Below, in pieces: positions 1 to 6,372 of a stretch of 6,522 bases of DNA. The stretch comes from a bacterium (GTDB lineage: Bacteria; Desulfobacterota_D; UBA1144). Location of the stretch: assembly GCA_002701605.2 (NCBI GenBank), contig NZWF02000015.1, forward strand, positions 42,160-48,681. Direction: 5' to 3'. The notes beneath the pieces are model-generated. The model was not told the origin of the DNA, did not search any database, and saw nothing but the letters and a program-made list of their open reading frames with translations. Numbering within the stretch: position 1 is the first letter of the stretch; each line of letters starts with the position of its first letter. The translations under genes were made by a program, and so were the position numbers.

Positions 1-33
1 AATTGGAATAGGAAGCCAAAAATTAAAAAATAA
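1..33 (+). CDS. glmU: C-terminal end of probable GlmU (partial)
   Basis: Reading from base 1 gives NWNRKPKIKK followed by TAA at 31-33. This short basic tail with a Trp and an Arg/Lys-Pro-Lys pattern resembles the C-terminus of gammaproteobacterial GlmU (E. coli ends in a GWRRPVKKK-like tail). GlmU is the cytoplasmic bifunctional enzyme that acetylates glucosamine-1-phosphate and uridylylates the product to UDP-GlcNAc. Its stop codon overlaps the glmS start (TAATG), which is the glmU-glmS order common in Gammaproteobacteria. Only 10 codons are visible, so the call rests on the tail pattern plus the neighbour and is an inference. Confidence 0.6.
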   Translation, partial: NWNRKPKIKK

Positions 34-1820
34 TGTGCGGAATATATACAACATTCTCAGATAAGCCGATTACTTCTTCAAAGTTTTTAGTTTCACTAAA
101 GGATCTTGAATATAGAGGATATGATTCTGCTGGAATAACTTTTTTTTCTGGTTCAAAATATAAAACTTTTAAAACATTAAAGAAAATATCTGATTTACAG
201 ATAAAAGTTCCAAAAACTGAAAAATCTAAAATAATAATAGGCCACACTAGATGGGCAACACACGGTAAGCCATCAATTAAGAATTCCCACCCTCATATTA
301 TTAAAGATTTAGCAATAGTTCATAACGGCGTTATTGAAAATTTTGATGACTTAAAAAATAATAAATATTTGTCTTCTTATGAATTTAAAACTGAAACTGA
401 TACAGAATTAATTTTATTGTTAATCCACCATTTTTGTAAAAAATTATCTTTTAAGGACTCAGTGTTAAAAACATCAAAACTTATAAAAGGTTCTAATGCT
501 TTTATTTGCTCTAAAGTAAATCCTGATAAAAAAGAAATGGTTGCTTATAAAAATAACACTCCACTTTATTTTGGAATCAAATTAAATGGAGAGAGAGTTT
601 TTTCATCTGATTTAAATAGTATCAAGAAGAATTTAAAGGGATATTATTATTTAGAAAATAATGAAATTTTCCATTTAGAGGAGAATAGGGAGTCTTTGTT
701 CTCAAAAGATTCAAAAAAGAAGAAGATTCATTTAAATAATGTTGAGGTCAGAAAAAGAACAAGTAAGAGAAAAATTAAAGACTCTATTACTTACTCCGAA
801 ATAAAAGAGCAAAAGTCTTACATTCTTCGATTTGAAAAAATAATATTAAAAATTCAAAAAAAAATTAATGCAATCACAAAACCCTCTGAAATAGTGATCA
901 TAGGATGTGGGTCATCATATAATGTTGGCAATCTTGGTAAGATTTTTATTGAAAAAAACTCAAAAATTCCAGTATCTGTTTTCAGACCATCTGAATATTT
1001 CCCGGTTAGCGATAATAAAAATAGATTATTCATCTTTATTTCCCAAAGTGGTGAAACTGCTGATGTATGTTCACTATTAGAGTCAAACCAATTACATTTT
1101 AAAAACTCATTATCAATAGTTAATAATAATGATTCTAGACTAGTTAGAGACACTAGTATAAGTATTAATCTTGATGCAGGAATAGAAAAAGGAGTTGCTG
1201 CTACAAAAACTTTTACCGCACAAACCTTGATTTTATATGCAATATCTAAAGTGCTTGAAAATAAAAATATAAAAATCAAAGATTTTTCATACATTAAAGA
1301 AAATTTAATAAATAAAATTTTTAGATTAGAAGATAATATTAAAAATATTTCTAAAAAGTATAGTAAATTTAAAAATCTTTTTGTTCTTGGTAGAAATTAT
1401 AACTTTCCAATAGCTACTGAAATTGCTTTAAAAATAAAAGAAATTGCGTATATTCATGCTGAAGGTGGTCTATCCTCTGAGATTAAACATGGCCCTATAG
1501 CTCTATTAGACAAAAAGTTCCCAGTTATTTTATTAATCTCAAATGATAAAAAAACAATTCATAACGAAATTACTAGTCTTAATGAAATAGTTTCAAGAAC
1601 TACTAAAGTAGTAGTTGTAGCACAAGAATCTGTAGTTAAAAAATTTGATATGAAGATATCTTCTTTAATCGATATCATATCAATTCCAGATTATGAAGGG
1701 GATTTAGTTTCTCTAACTTATTTAATACCACTACAGCTCCTCTCTTATCATCTTGCGAAGAATAAATCATTATCAATTGATCAGCCTAGAAATTTAGCAA
1801 AAGTTGTAACAGTGGAATAA
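33..1820 (+). CDS. glmS: Glutamine--fructose-6-phosphate aminotransferase (isomerizing), GlmS
   Basis: GlmS makes glucosamine-6-phosphate from fructose-6-phosphate and glutamine, the first committed step to UDP-GlcNAc for peptidoglycan and LPS, in the cytoplasm. The protein has 595 residues (E. coli about 609) and is complete. The N-terminal Ntn glutaminase domain (about 2-235) shows the nucleophile Cys2 in MCGIY, GHTRWATHG (70-78), HNGVIENF (97-104) and TETDTE (120-125). Two SIS sugar-isomerase domains follow (about 280-595): GCGSSYN (291-297), SQSGET (337-342), EKGVAATKTFTAQ (385-397) and the end motif QPRNLAK. Residues matching E. coli Lys485, Glu488, His504 and Lys603 are present as Lys467, Glu470, His486 and Lys590, so both half-reactions should work. 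The linker motif usually written KEIxEQP reads SEIKEQK (about 255-261) and is divergent. The ATG overlaps the glmU stop by one base, pointing to translational coupling. No glmS ribozyme is present, as expected outside Firmicutes. Confidence 0.97.
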   Translation: MCGIYTTFSDKPITSSKFLVSLKDLEYRGYDSAGITFFSGSKYKTFKTLKKISDLQIKVPKTEKSKIIIGHTRWATHGKPSIKNSHPHIIKDLAIVHNGVIENFDDLKNNKYLSSYEFKTETDTELILLLIHHFCKKLSFKDSVLKTSKLIKGSNAFICSKVNPDKKEMVAYKNNTPLYFGIKLNGERVFSSDLNSIKKNLKGYYYLENNEIFHLEENRESLFSKDSKKKKIHLNNVEVRKRTSKRKIKDSITYSEIKEQKSYILRFEKIILKIQKKINAITKPSEIVIIGCGSSYNVGNLGKIFIEKNSKIPVSVFRPSEYFPVSDNKNRLFIFISQSGETADVCSLLESNQLHFKNSLSIVNNNDSRLVRDTSISINLDAGIEKGVAATKTFTAQTLILYAISKVLENKNIKIKDFSYIKENLINKIFRLEDNIKNISKKYSKFKNLFVLGRNYNFPIATEIALKIKEIAYIHAEGGLSSEIKHGPIALLDKKFPVILLISNDKKTIHNEITSLNEIVSRTTKVVVVAQESVVKKFDMKISSLIDIISIPDYEGDLVSLTYLIPLQLLSYHLAKNKSLSIDQPRNLAKVVTVE

Positions 1821-1859
1821 AATCTTTTACTAAAGCTCACATCTAGTTATCATTGGAAT

Positions 1860-2036
1860 ATGGATTCAGTTAAAGATGATTTGCAAACAAAAGCCGATTT
1901 TCTCATCGACCTTGCTAAAAGAGATTTCGAAGAGTATAAGGTTGAAGTTGATAAGCTATCACCAGAAGAGAAAGAGTTCTTTATTAATTACACAAAAAAA
2001 ATGATAAATTCCCTTGAAAAGTCTTCTCAAAACTAA
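1860..2036 (+). CDS. Small acidic hypothetical protein (58 aa)
   Basis: This ORF runs from ATG at 1860 to TAA at 2034-2036, in the same frame as glmS and 39 nt after its stop. The product begins MDSVKDDLQTKADF and is rich in Asp, Glu and Lys. It has no membrane segment, signal peptide or cysteines, and looks mostly helical and soluble, with a central LSPEEKEFF segment that resembles a helix cap followed by a helix. There is no other in-frame ATG after the glmS stop. The ribosome binding site is poor: only GGA at 1855-1857, too close to the ATG. It sits before the palindrome at 2043-2064, so it could be the last gene of the glmU-glmS transcript. I do not recognise the family. It may be real given its clean charged composition, but a chance ORF cannot be excluded at this length. 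Confidence 0.5.
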   Translation: MDSVKDDLQTKADFLIDLAKRDFEEYKVEVDKLSPEEKEFFINYTKKMINSLEKSSQN

Positions 2037-2042
2037 AATTGT

Positions 2043-2064
2043 GGAATTTTTAGCTAAAAATTCC
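2043..2064 (+). terminator. Perfect 22-bp palindrome with U-rich tail, candidate terminator
   Basis: The left arm GGAATTTTT (2043-2051) and right arm AAAAATTCC (2056-2064) pair perfectly around AGCT, giving a 9-bp stem and a 4-nt loop in RNA. It starts 6 nt after the small ORF stop and is followed by a T-rich stretch (2065-2098). Position and tail fit an intrinsic terminator for the glmU-glmS-small ORF unit. The stem has only two G-C pairs, so it would be weak. Being a perfect DNA palindrome upstream of the rhodopsin promoter region, it could instead be an operator. The symmetry is seen directly; the role is inferred. Confidence 0.45.
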
Positions 2065-2096
2065 TTAATGTTTTAAATATTTTTTAAATTTTTTTG

Positions 2097-2124
2097 TTGT
2101 TATATCAATTATATTTGGTAAATT
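2097..2124 (+). promoter_or_regulatory. Possible sigma70-type promoter for the rhodopsin operon
   Basis: TTGTTA (2097-2102) and TAAATT (2119-2124) are separated by 16 nt and could be -35 and -10 boxes, with transcription starting around 2131 and a very short leader. TATATT at 2110-2115 is a rival -10 without a good -35. The whole 2037-2133 stretch is so A/T-rich that such matches are expected by chance. A promoter somewhere here is likely because a new, probably highly expressed gene begins after a putative terminator, but the exact boxes are a guess. Confidence 0.3.
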
Positions 2125-2133
2125 TTTGTTCAT

Positions 2134-2140
2134 AGGGAGG
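2134..2140 (+). promoter_or_regulatory. Strong Shine-Dalgarno site of the proteorhodopsin gene
   Basis: AGGGAGG lies 5 nt upstream of the ATG at 2146 and is a near-ideal match to the anti-Shine-Dalgarno sequence. It fixes the start codon. It is the only strong, well-placed ribosome binding site in the window, which contrasts with the crt genes and fits high opsin synthesis. Confidence 0.85.
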
Positions 2141-2145
2141 TATAT

Positions 2146-2895
2146 ATGAAAAATTTTCTTTATACACTATTTTTTTCTTTACTAACTTTTCCCTTAGCCT
2201 CGCATGCTTCAGGAAACTTAGAATCTACTGATCTTGTTGGTGTAACTTTTTGGGTTATTTCTGTGGCCCTTGTTGCATCTACTGCATTCTTCTTTTTTGA
2301 ATCACTAAGAGTGAAGGGTAAGTTTAGAACATCATTAGTTGTAAGTGGTTTAGTAACACTTGTGGCTGCAATACATTATTTCTATATGAGAGATGTTTGG
2401 GTTACAACTGGTACATCACCTACAGTATTTAGATATATTGATTGGGTAATAACAGTTCCGCTTCTAATGATAGAATTTTATTTAATATTAGCTGCATGTA
2501 CCAAAGTTTCTCTCGGTGTCTTTTGGAGACTTACAGTAGGTACACTAGTTATGTTGATAGCTGGATATTTAGGTGAAGCTGGTTTCATCGATTCCACAAT
2601 AGGTTTTGTTGTTGGAATGGCTGGATGGGCTTACATCTTATATGAAATATTTGCTGGTGAAGCTGCTTCAGTTAATGCTAGCCAAGCAACTCCTGCTGTT
2701 CAATCAGCTTACAATTCTATGAAATGGATTGTTACAATAGGTTGGGCAATTTATCCACTTGGTTATTTCTTTGGTTATTTAGCTGGTGGTGCTGATGATG
2801 CTAGCCTTAATGTAATTTATAACTTAGCTGACTTCGTTAATAAAATTGGTTACGGTCTTGTAATTTGGGCCGCAGCAGCTTCAGAAGTTGATTAA
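2146..2895 (+). CDS. pr: Proteorhodopsin, green-tuned light-driven proton pump
   Basis: This 249-residue type I rhodopsin sits in the inner membrane, binds retinal and pumps protons outward in light. An N-terminal signal peptide is visible (basic start, hydrophobic core, probable cleavage after A-S-H-A near residue 21). Seven helices follow at roughly 32-53, 62-82, 94-116, 125-142, 150-168, 192-212 and 223-244. Functional residues align with the SAR86 protein at a constant offset of +2: His77 (His75), primary acceptor Asp99 in RYIDW (Asp97), donor Glu110 (Glu108), Asp229 and retinal Schiff-base Lys233 in DFVNKI (Lys231). The DTE pattern Asp99-Thr103-Glu110 marks a proton pump rather than a sodium or chloride pump. 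Leu107 corresponds to position 105, where Leu gives green and Gln blue absorption. The gene heads the crtI-crtB-crtY-blh cluster that makes its chromophore. Its GC content, about 36% by hand count, is above that of its neighbours. Confidence 0.98.
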   Translation: MKNFLYTLFFSLLTFPLASHASGNLESTDLVGVTFWVISVALVASTAFFFFESLRVKGKFRTSLVVSGLVTLVAAIHYFYMRDVWVTTGTSPTVFRYIDWVITVPLLMIEFYLILAACTKVSLGVFWRLTVGTLVMLIAGYLGEAGFIDSTIGFVVGMAGWAYILYEIFAGEAASVNASQATPAVQSAYNSMKWIVTIGWAIYPLGYFFGYLAGGADDASLNVIYNLADFVNKIGYGLVIWAAAASEVD

Positions 2896-2906
2896 CTCTT
2901 ACTTTA

Positions 2907-2936
2907 AAGCATGCATCAATAATATGGTGCATGCTT
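2907..2936 (+). other. Strong intergenic hairpin between proteorhodopsin and crtI
   Basis: The arm AAGCATGCATC (2907-2917) pairs with GGTGCATGCTT (2926-2936) as an 11-bp stem with one U-G wobble and an 8-nt A/T loop. It contains five G-C pairs plus the closing C-G, making it the most stable-looking structure in an A/T-rich context. It begins 11 nt after the rhodopsin stop and ends 8 nt before the crtI ATG, filling most of the gap. Only a broken U-rich stretch follows, so it would be a leaky terminator at best. It could also protect the 3' end of the opsin message or limit ribosome access to crtI. The structure is seen; the role is inferred. Confidence 0.7.
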
Positions 2937-2944
2937 ATATTTAA

Positions 2945-4435
2945 ATGAAAAAAATTCATACATTAGTTGTTGGTGGAGGTTTTGGTGGAATGGCTGCGGC
3001 TCTTAGGGCTAAGGCATTAGGTCACGATGTAACATTAGTAGATAAACTTGAAGTGCTTGGTGGAAGGGCACAAATAATAACCAAAAATGGATTCAAACAT
3101 GATACTGGTCCAACTGTAATAACTGCACCATTTCTTTTTGAAGAACTTTTTAATTTGTTTGATGAAAATATTGACGATTATATTAAATTCGTCCCATTGG
3201 AACCATGGTATAGATTCTATTTTCACGATTCATCAACATTTGATTATTCATCATCAATCTCAAAAACAAAAAAAGAAATAGCAAAGTTTTCACCTGAAGA
3301 TTCAGAAGGCTATGAATCTTTATTAAGAAAATCAGAAGAAATTTTTGACATTGGCTTCACAAAACTTTCTGCTCAACCTTTTACTTCTTTTTGGACCATG
3401 ATTAAACAGATCCCTTATTTAGTTAAATTAAAAAGTTATCTTAGTGTCTCTTCTTTTGTTTCAAAATACATTACAAATAGTAAAATAAGATCGGCTTTTT
3501 CTATTCATCCACTATTAGTTGGTGGAAATCCCTTTACTACCACATCAATTTATTCATTAATTCACTACCTAGAAAGAAAGTGGGGAGTTTTCTTCTGTAT
3601 TGGTGGTACTGGTAAATTAGTTGAAGAGCTATCTAATTTAATTAAACGTCAAGGAATTAGGGTTGTACTTAATGAGGATATAGTAAAAGTTGAGCATGAG
3701 AATAATATTGCTAAATGTGCTATTTCTAATTTAGGAAATAAATATGATTTTGATAATATAATTTATAATGGAGATCCGCCAACTTTCTACGAAGAAGTTT
3801 TAACTCCAAAACGTAAAAACCTTTTAAATCCAATAATACCTAATAAATTGTTGAGCTATTCAATGGGCTTGTATGTTTTATTTTTTGGAACAAAAAAGAA
3901 ATTCAATGATATAGCACATCATACAATTTGGTTAACTGAAAGATTTGAAACTCTACTTGAAGATATTTTTGAGAAAAAAAAATTAACAAAAGATTTTTCT
4001 TTATATATTCACAGACCAACTGCAACTGATGATACATTTGCACCATCAGGTTGCGATAGTTTTTATGTTTTATGTCCAGTGCCAAATCTAAAGAACAATT
4101 TAAATTGGGATGTTGAAGGTGAGAATCTTAAAGAGAATATTATTAATGAACTTGAAAAAACTATTATGCCTGATCTGAATAAATACATTACTGATGTTTC
4201 CTACATGACACCTAAGAGCTTTAAAACAAACTATAGGTCAATGTGGGGAGCTGGTTTTTCTATTGCTCCTAAATTTTATCAGTCAGCATGGTTTAGGTAT
4301 CACAATCAAGATCCTAAAATAAAAAATATTTTCTTTTCTGCTGCTGGGGCACATCCTGGTGCAGGTATTCCAGGAGTTTTATCTTCCGCAAAAGTAGTTG
4401 AAACAATTCTAAAGGATCAGGAGATTAGATATTAA
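2945..4435 (+). CDS. crtI: Phytoene desaturase (lycopene-forming), CrtI
   Basis: CrtI is an FAD-dependent, membrane-associated desaturase that converts phytoene to lycopene; the four-step product is inferred from the lycopene cyclase gene downstream. The protein has 496 residues, a normal family length. The N-terminal Rossmann motif is VVGGGFGGMAAALR (8-21) with the GxGxxG glycines at 10, 12 and 15. Asp33 ends the second strand where Glu is more usual, followed by GGRA (39-42). GGTGKLVEEL (220-229) is a typical CrtI segment. The C-terminal CrtI signature AAGAHPGAGIPGV (466-478) is intact. The ATG at 2945 lacks any Shine-Dalgarno sequence: the 8 bases before it are ATATTTAA and before that lies the hairpin. 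Translation may therefore depend on ribosomes arriving from the rhodopsin gene or on an unstructured A/T-rich start. It supplies the lycopene used by crtY. Confidence 0.96.
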   Translation: MKKIHTLVVGGGFGGMAAALRAKALGHDVTLVDKLEVLGGRAQIITKNGFKHDTGPTVITAPFLFEELFNLFDENIDDYIKFVPLEPWYRFYFHDSSTFDYSSSISKTKKEIAKFSPEDSEGYESLLRKSEEIFDIGFTKLSAQPFTSFWTMIKQIPYLVKLKSYLSVSSFVSKYITNSKIRSAFSIHPLLVGGNPFTTTSIYSLIHYLERKWGVFFCIGGTGKLVEELSNLIKRQGIRVVLNEDIVKVEHENNIAKCAISNLGNKYDFDNIIYNGDPPTFYEEVLTPKRKNLLNPIIPNKLLSYSMGLYVLFFGTKKKFNDIAHHTIWLTERFETLLEDIFEKKKLTKDFSLYIHRPTATDDTFAPSGCDSFYVLCPVPNLKNNLNWDVEGENLKENIINELEKTIMPDLNKYITDVSYMTPKSFKTNYRSMWGAGFSIAPKFYQSAWFRYHNQDPKIKNIFFSAAGAHPGAGIPGVLSSAKVVETILKDQEIRY

Positions 4436-4451
4436 TAATCAATTATTATCA

Positions 4452-5270
4452 TTGAAAAAAAATGGAAAAAGTTTCTACTGGGCAAGTAAAGTATTGTCAA
4501 AGGATAAGATTGAAAAAGTTTCTCAATTATATTATGTGTTGAGAGACTTAGATGATTTAGCAGATGATAGTTATAATAAGAAAAGTACATTTCTAAATTT
4601 ACAAAATTTTATTAACTTAAAACAGGCAGATACAAATGATTCTATTCTTTTAAAACACTTAGATTTTTTTCAAAATGTTAAATCCAATGTTGAATATAGA
4701 AAGTATTTTAGTGATTTTTTAGATGGAATGATATTTGATCAAAATGAAAAGGTTTTAATAAAAGATAAAAAAGAGCTATTAGAATATTGCTATAAAGTTG
4801 CAGGTACCGTCGGATTAATGATGTGTCCAATTTTGGGTACAAAGAGTGGTGATGCCAAAAGATATGCATCAAATCTAGGAATAGCTATGCAATTAACAAA
4901 TATCGCACGGGATGTTGTTGAAGATGCATCTAACAACAGGAGATATATTCCAGGGGATGATTGTAATAATTTGGAGCCTTATGAAATTCAATTTAGACAT
5001 AGACAATATGATCATGAACAAGAACAATTATTAAGAAATTCACTAGCACAATTACTTGATTATGCTGATGAATATTATGAACTTGCAAAAAAAGGATATA
5101 GATTCTTACCATTTCGCTCAAAAATTTGTATATCCATAGCTGCAAATATTTATAGAGAAATAGGAGCAATAATTAAAGAAAATAATTATAAGCTCTCAAA
5201 TGAAAGATATTATGTTTCTAAAGCAAGAAAGTTTATTATTTCTTTAAAAACAATTTTAGGATTTATTTAG
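4452..5270 (+). CDS. crtB: Phytoene synthase, CrtB
   Basis: CrtB condenses two geranylgeranyl diphosphates to phytoene, the first carotenoid-specific step. The 272-residue protein is short compared with about 300 in Pantoea but holds all key motifs: GKSFYWASKVL (5-15), the first Asp-rich motif RDLDDLADD (31-39), YKVAGTVGLMM (114-124), the second motif QLTNIARDVVED (147-158) and RRYIP (163-167). Both Mg-diphosphate binding motifs are intact. The start is TTG at 4452, 16 nt after crtI, and no in-frame ATG exists near it. The ATG at 4462 is out of frame. No Shine-Dalgarno sequence serves the TTG. AGGAG at 4419-4423 lies 7 nt before an in-frame ATT at 4431, which would be a very unusual start adding 7 residues. 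The TTG is preferred because it leaves about six residues before the conserved SF, as in known CrtB proteins. Confidence 0.95.
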   Translation: MKKNGKSFYWASKVLSKDKIEKVSQLYYVLRDLDDLADDSYNKKSTFLNLQNFINLKQADTNDSILLKHLDFFQNVKSNVEYRKYFSDFLDGMIFDQNEKVLIKDKKELLEYCYKVAGTVGLMMCPILGTKSGDAKRYASNLGIAMQLTNIARDVVEDASNNRRYIPGDDCNNLEPYEIQFRHRQYDHEQEQLLRNSLAQLLDYADEYYELAKKGYRFLPFRSKICISIAANIYREIGAIIKENNYKLSNERYYVSKARKFIISLKTILGFI

Positions 5271-5277
5271 ATTGGAC

Positions 5278-6372
5278 ATGACTATAAATAAAACTATATC
5301 TGTATTTGGTGGAGGCTGTGCAGGTTATTCATTGATTAAAGAACTATCAAAAATTGATGGAGTTGATATAAATTTCTATTTGGGAACAAATGATATAAAA
5401 GATAATTACTGGGGTTTTTGGAAAAATATAAATGATGGATTTGATTTCCCTATTCATGCTAAGTGGAATAAATGGAAGATTTCTGATTGGAATGATGAAG
5501 CAGACTTTGAATCATTTGATAATCCATATTGCATTGTTAAAAGATCTGAGTGGTATGATTTTTGTAAAAATGAAGCTTCTGTTAAATCAGTAAAATTTAT
5601 AGCAGAGAATATAGAGGAAAAAAATGGAATTTATTACAAAGACAACAAAGAAGCAATAAGTTCAGATTATATGTTTGATTGTAGAACTAAAAGTTTTGAG
5701 TCTAAAGTCTATAAACAACAGTTCAAAGGATTTCTAGTTCAAGTAAATGAGGATATATTTGATAGCTCAACTGTGAATCTTATGGATTTTAGATGTAATC
5801 AGGAAAGTGGAATTCAATTTATTTATTTGTTGCCATTTTCCAATAGACTTGCATTAATTGAACCAACAACATATTCCTATGACACACAAAATGATGATTT
5901 TTATTTAAATACTTTAAATGAATATATGCTAGAGATATATAATGTGAAAAATTTTAAAATCCTTAATGAAGAAAAAGGAACAATTCCATTAGCTTTGCTT
6001 CCTGATGATAATAGCCCTGCAATTCAGGTTGGAGTAAGAGGAAATGCTAATAGACCAGCATCTGGCTATACTTTTTATTTTATACAGCTTCAAGTTAAAA
6101 AAGCATTTGATTGTATCATAAAAAGTAAAGATAAATTCAATTTGAATATACATTCTTTATTGATTCAATTTCTTGATAAGGTTTTTCTAGATGTCCTCAA
6201 GTCTAATCCCAAATTGGCTCCAAAAATATTTATCTCTTTTGGAAAGTCTTTAACAGGGAATGAGCTGGCAAATTTTATGACAAATAAAATTAAAATAAAA
6301 TCATTATTAGGAATGATTATTAATCTTCCTAAGGCGCCTTTCATAAAATCTTTTTTTAGGAATTTGTTTTAA
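5278..6372 (+). CDS. crtY: Lycopene beta-cyclase, CrtY type
   Basis: CrtY cyclises both ends of lycopene to give beta-carotene, the substrate of Blh; it is a flavin-binding, membrane-associated enzyme. The protein is 364 residues from the ATG at 5278, slightly shorter than Pantoea CrtY (about 382-386). Features in order: dinucleotide-binding VFGGGCAG (9-16), the MDFR and YLLPFS core (169-188), LALIEPT (191-197) with Glu195 in the place of the catalytic Glu of the LVE-T motif, EEKGTIPL (231-238), RPASGYTF (259-266) and the C-terminal LDKVFLDVL plus LPKAPF segments. The usual D-x-R-G motif reads DCRT (134-137), a variant. A TTG at 5272 would add two residues and has AGGA at 5258-5261 about 10 nt upstream, so the start is uncertain. 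The gene begins 1-7 nt after crtB and its stop overlaps the blh start, so it is surely in the same operon. Confidence 0.93.
   Translation: MTINKTISVFGGGCAGYSLIKELSKIDGVDINFYLGTNDIKDNYWGFWKNINDGFDFPIHAKWNKWKISDWNDEADFESFDNPYCIVKRSEWYDFCKNEASVKSVKFIAENIEEKNGIYYKDNKEAISSDYMFDCRTKSFESKVYKQQFKGFLVQVNEDIFDSSTVNLMDFRCNQESGIQFIYLLPFSNRLALIEPTTYSYDTQNDDFYLNTLNEYMLEIYNVKNFKILNEEKGTIPLALLPDDNSPAIQVGVRGNANRPASGYTFYFIQLQVKKAFDCIIKSKDKFNLNIHSLLIQFLDKVFLDVLKSNPKLAPKIFISFGKSLTGNELANFMTNKIKIKSLLGMIINLPKAPFIKSFFRNLF

Noticed and set aside
1..35. glmS ribozyme or riboswitch upstream of glmS
   Set aside because: Only 32 bases precede the start, these read as the glmU tail, and the ribozyme is typical of Firmicutes.
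23..247. Minus-strand open frame opposite the glmU/glmS junction
   Set aside because: It is antisense to the conserved GlmS glutaminase N-terminus and has no protein-like motif.
854..1294. Minus-strand open frame of 146 codons inside glmS
   Set aside because: It lies wholly opposite the conserved SIS domain coding region, shows no recognisable motif, and is a by-product of glmS codon composition.
3035..3226. Minus-strand open frames within crtI (also 3903-4085)
   Set aside because: They are short, antisense to conserved crtI sequence, of low complexity and without ribosome binding sites.
4455..4470. Frameshift in crtB at the A8 run, with the true start at ATG 4462
   Set aside because: The frame from TTG gives the conserved GKSFYWAS motif at once, while the frame from ATG 4462 gives no CrtB-like sequence. 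An indel is not needed to explain the gene.
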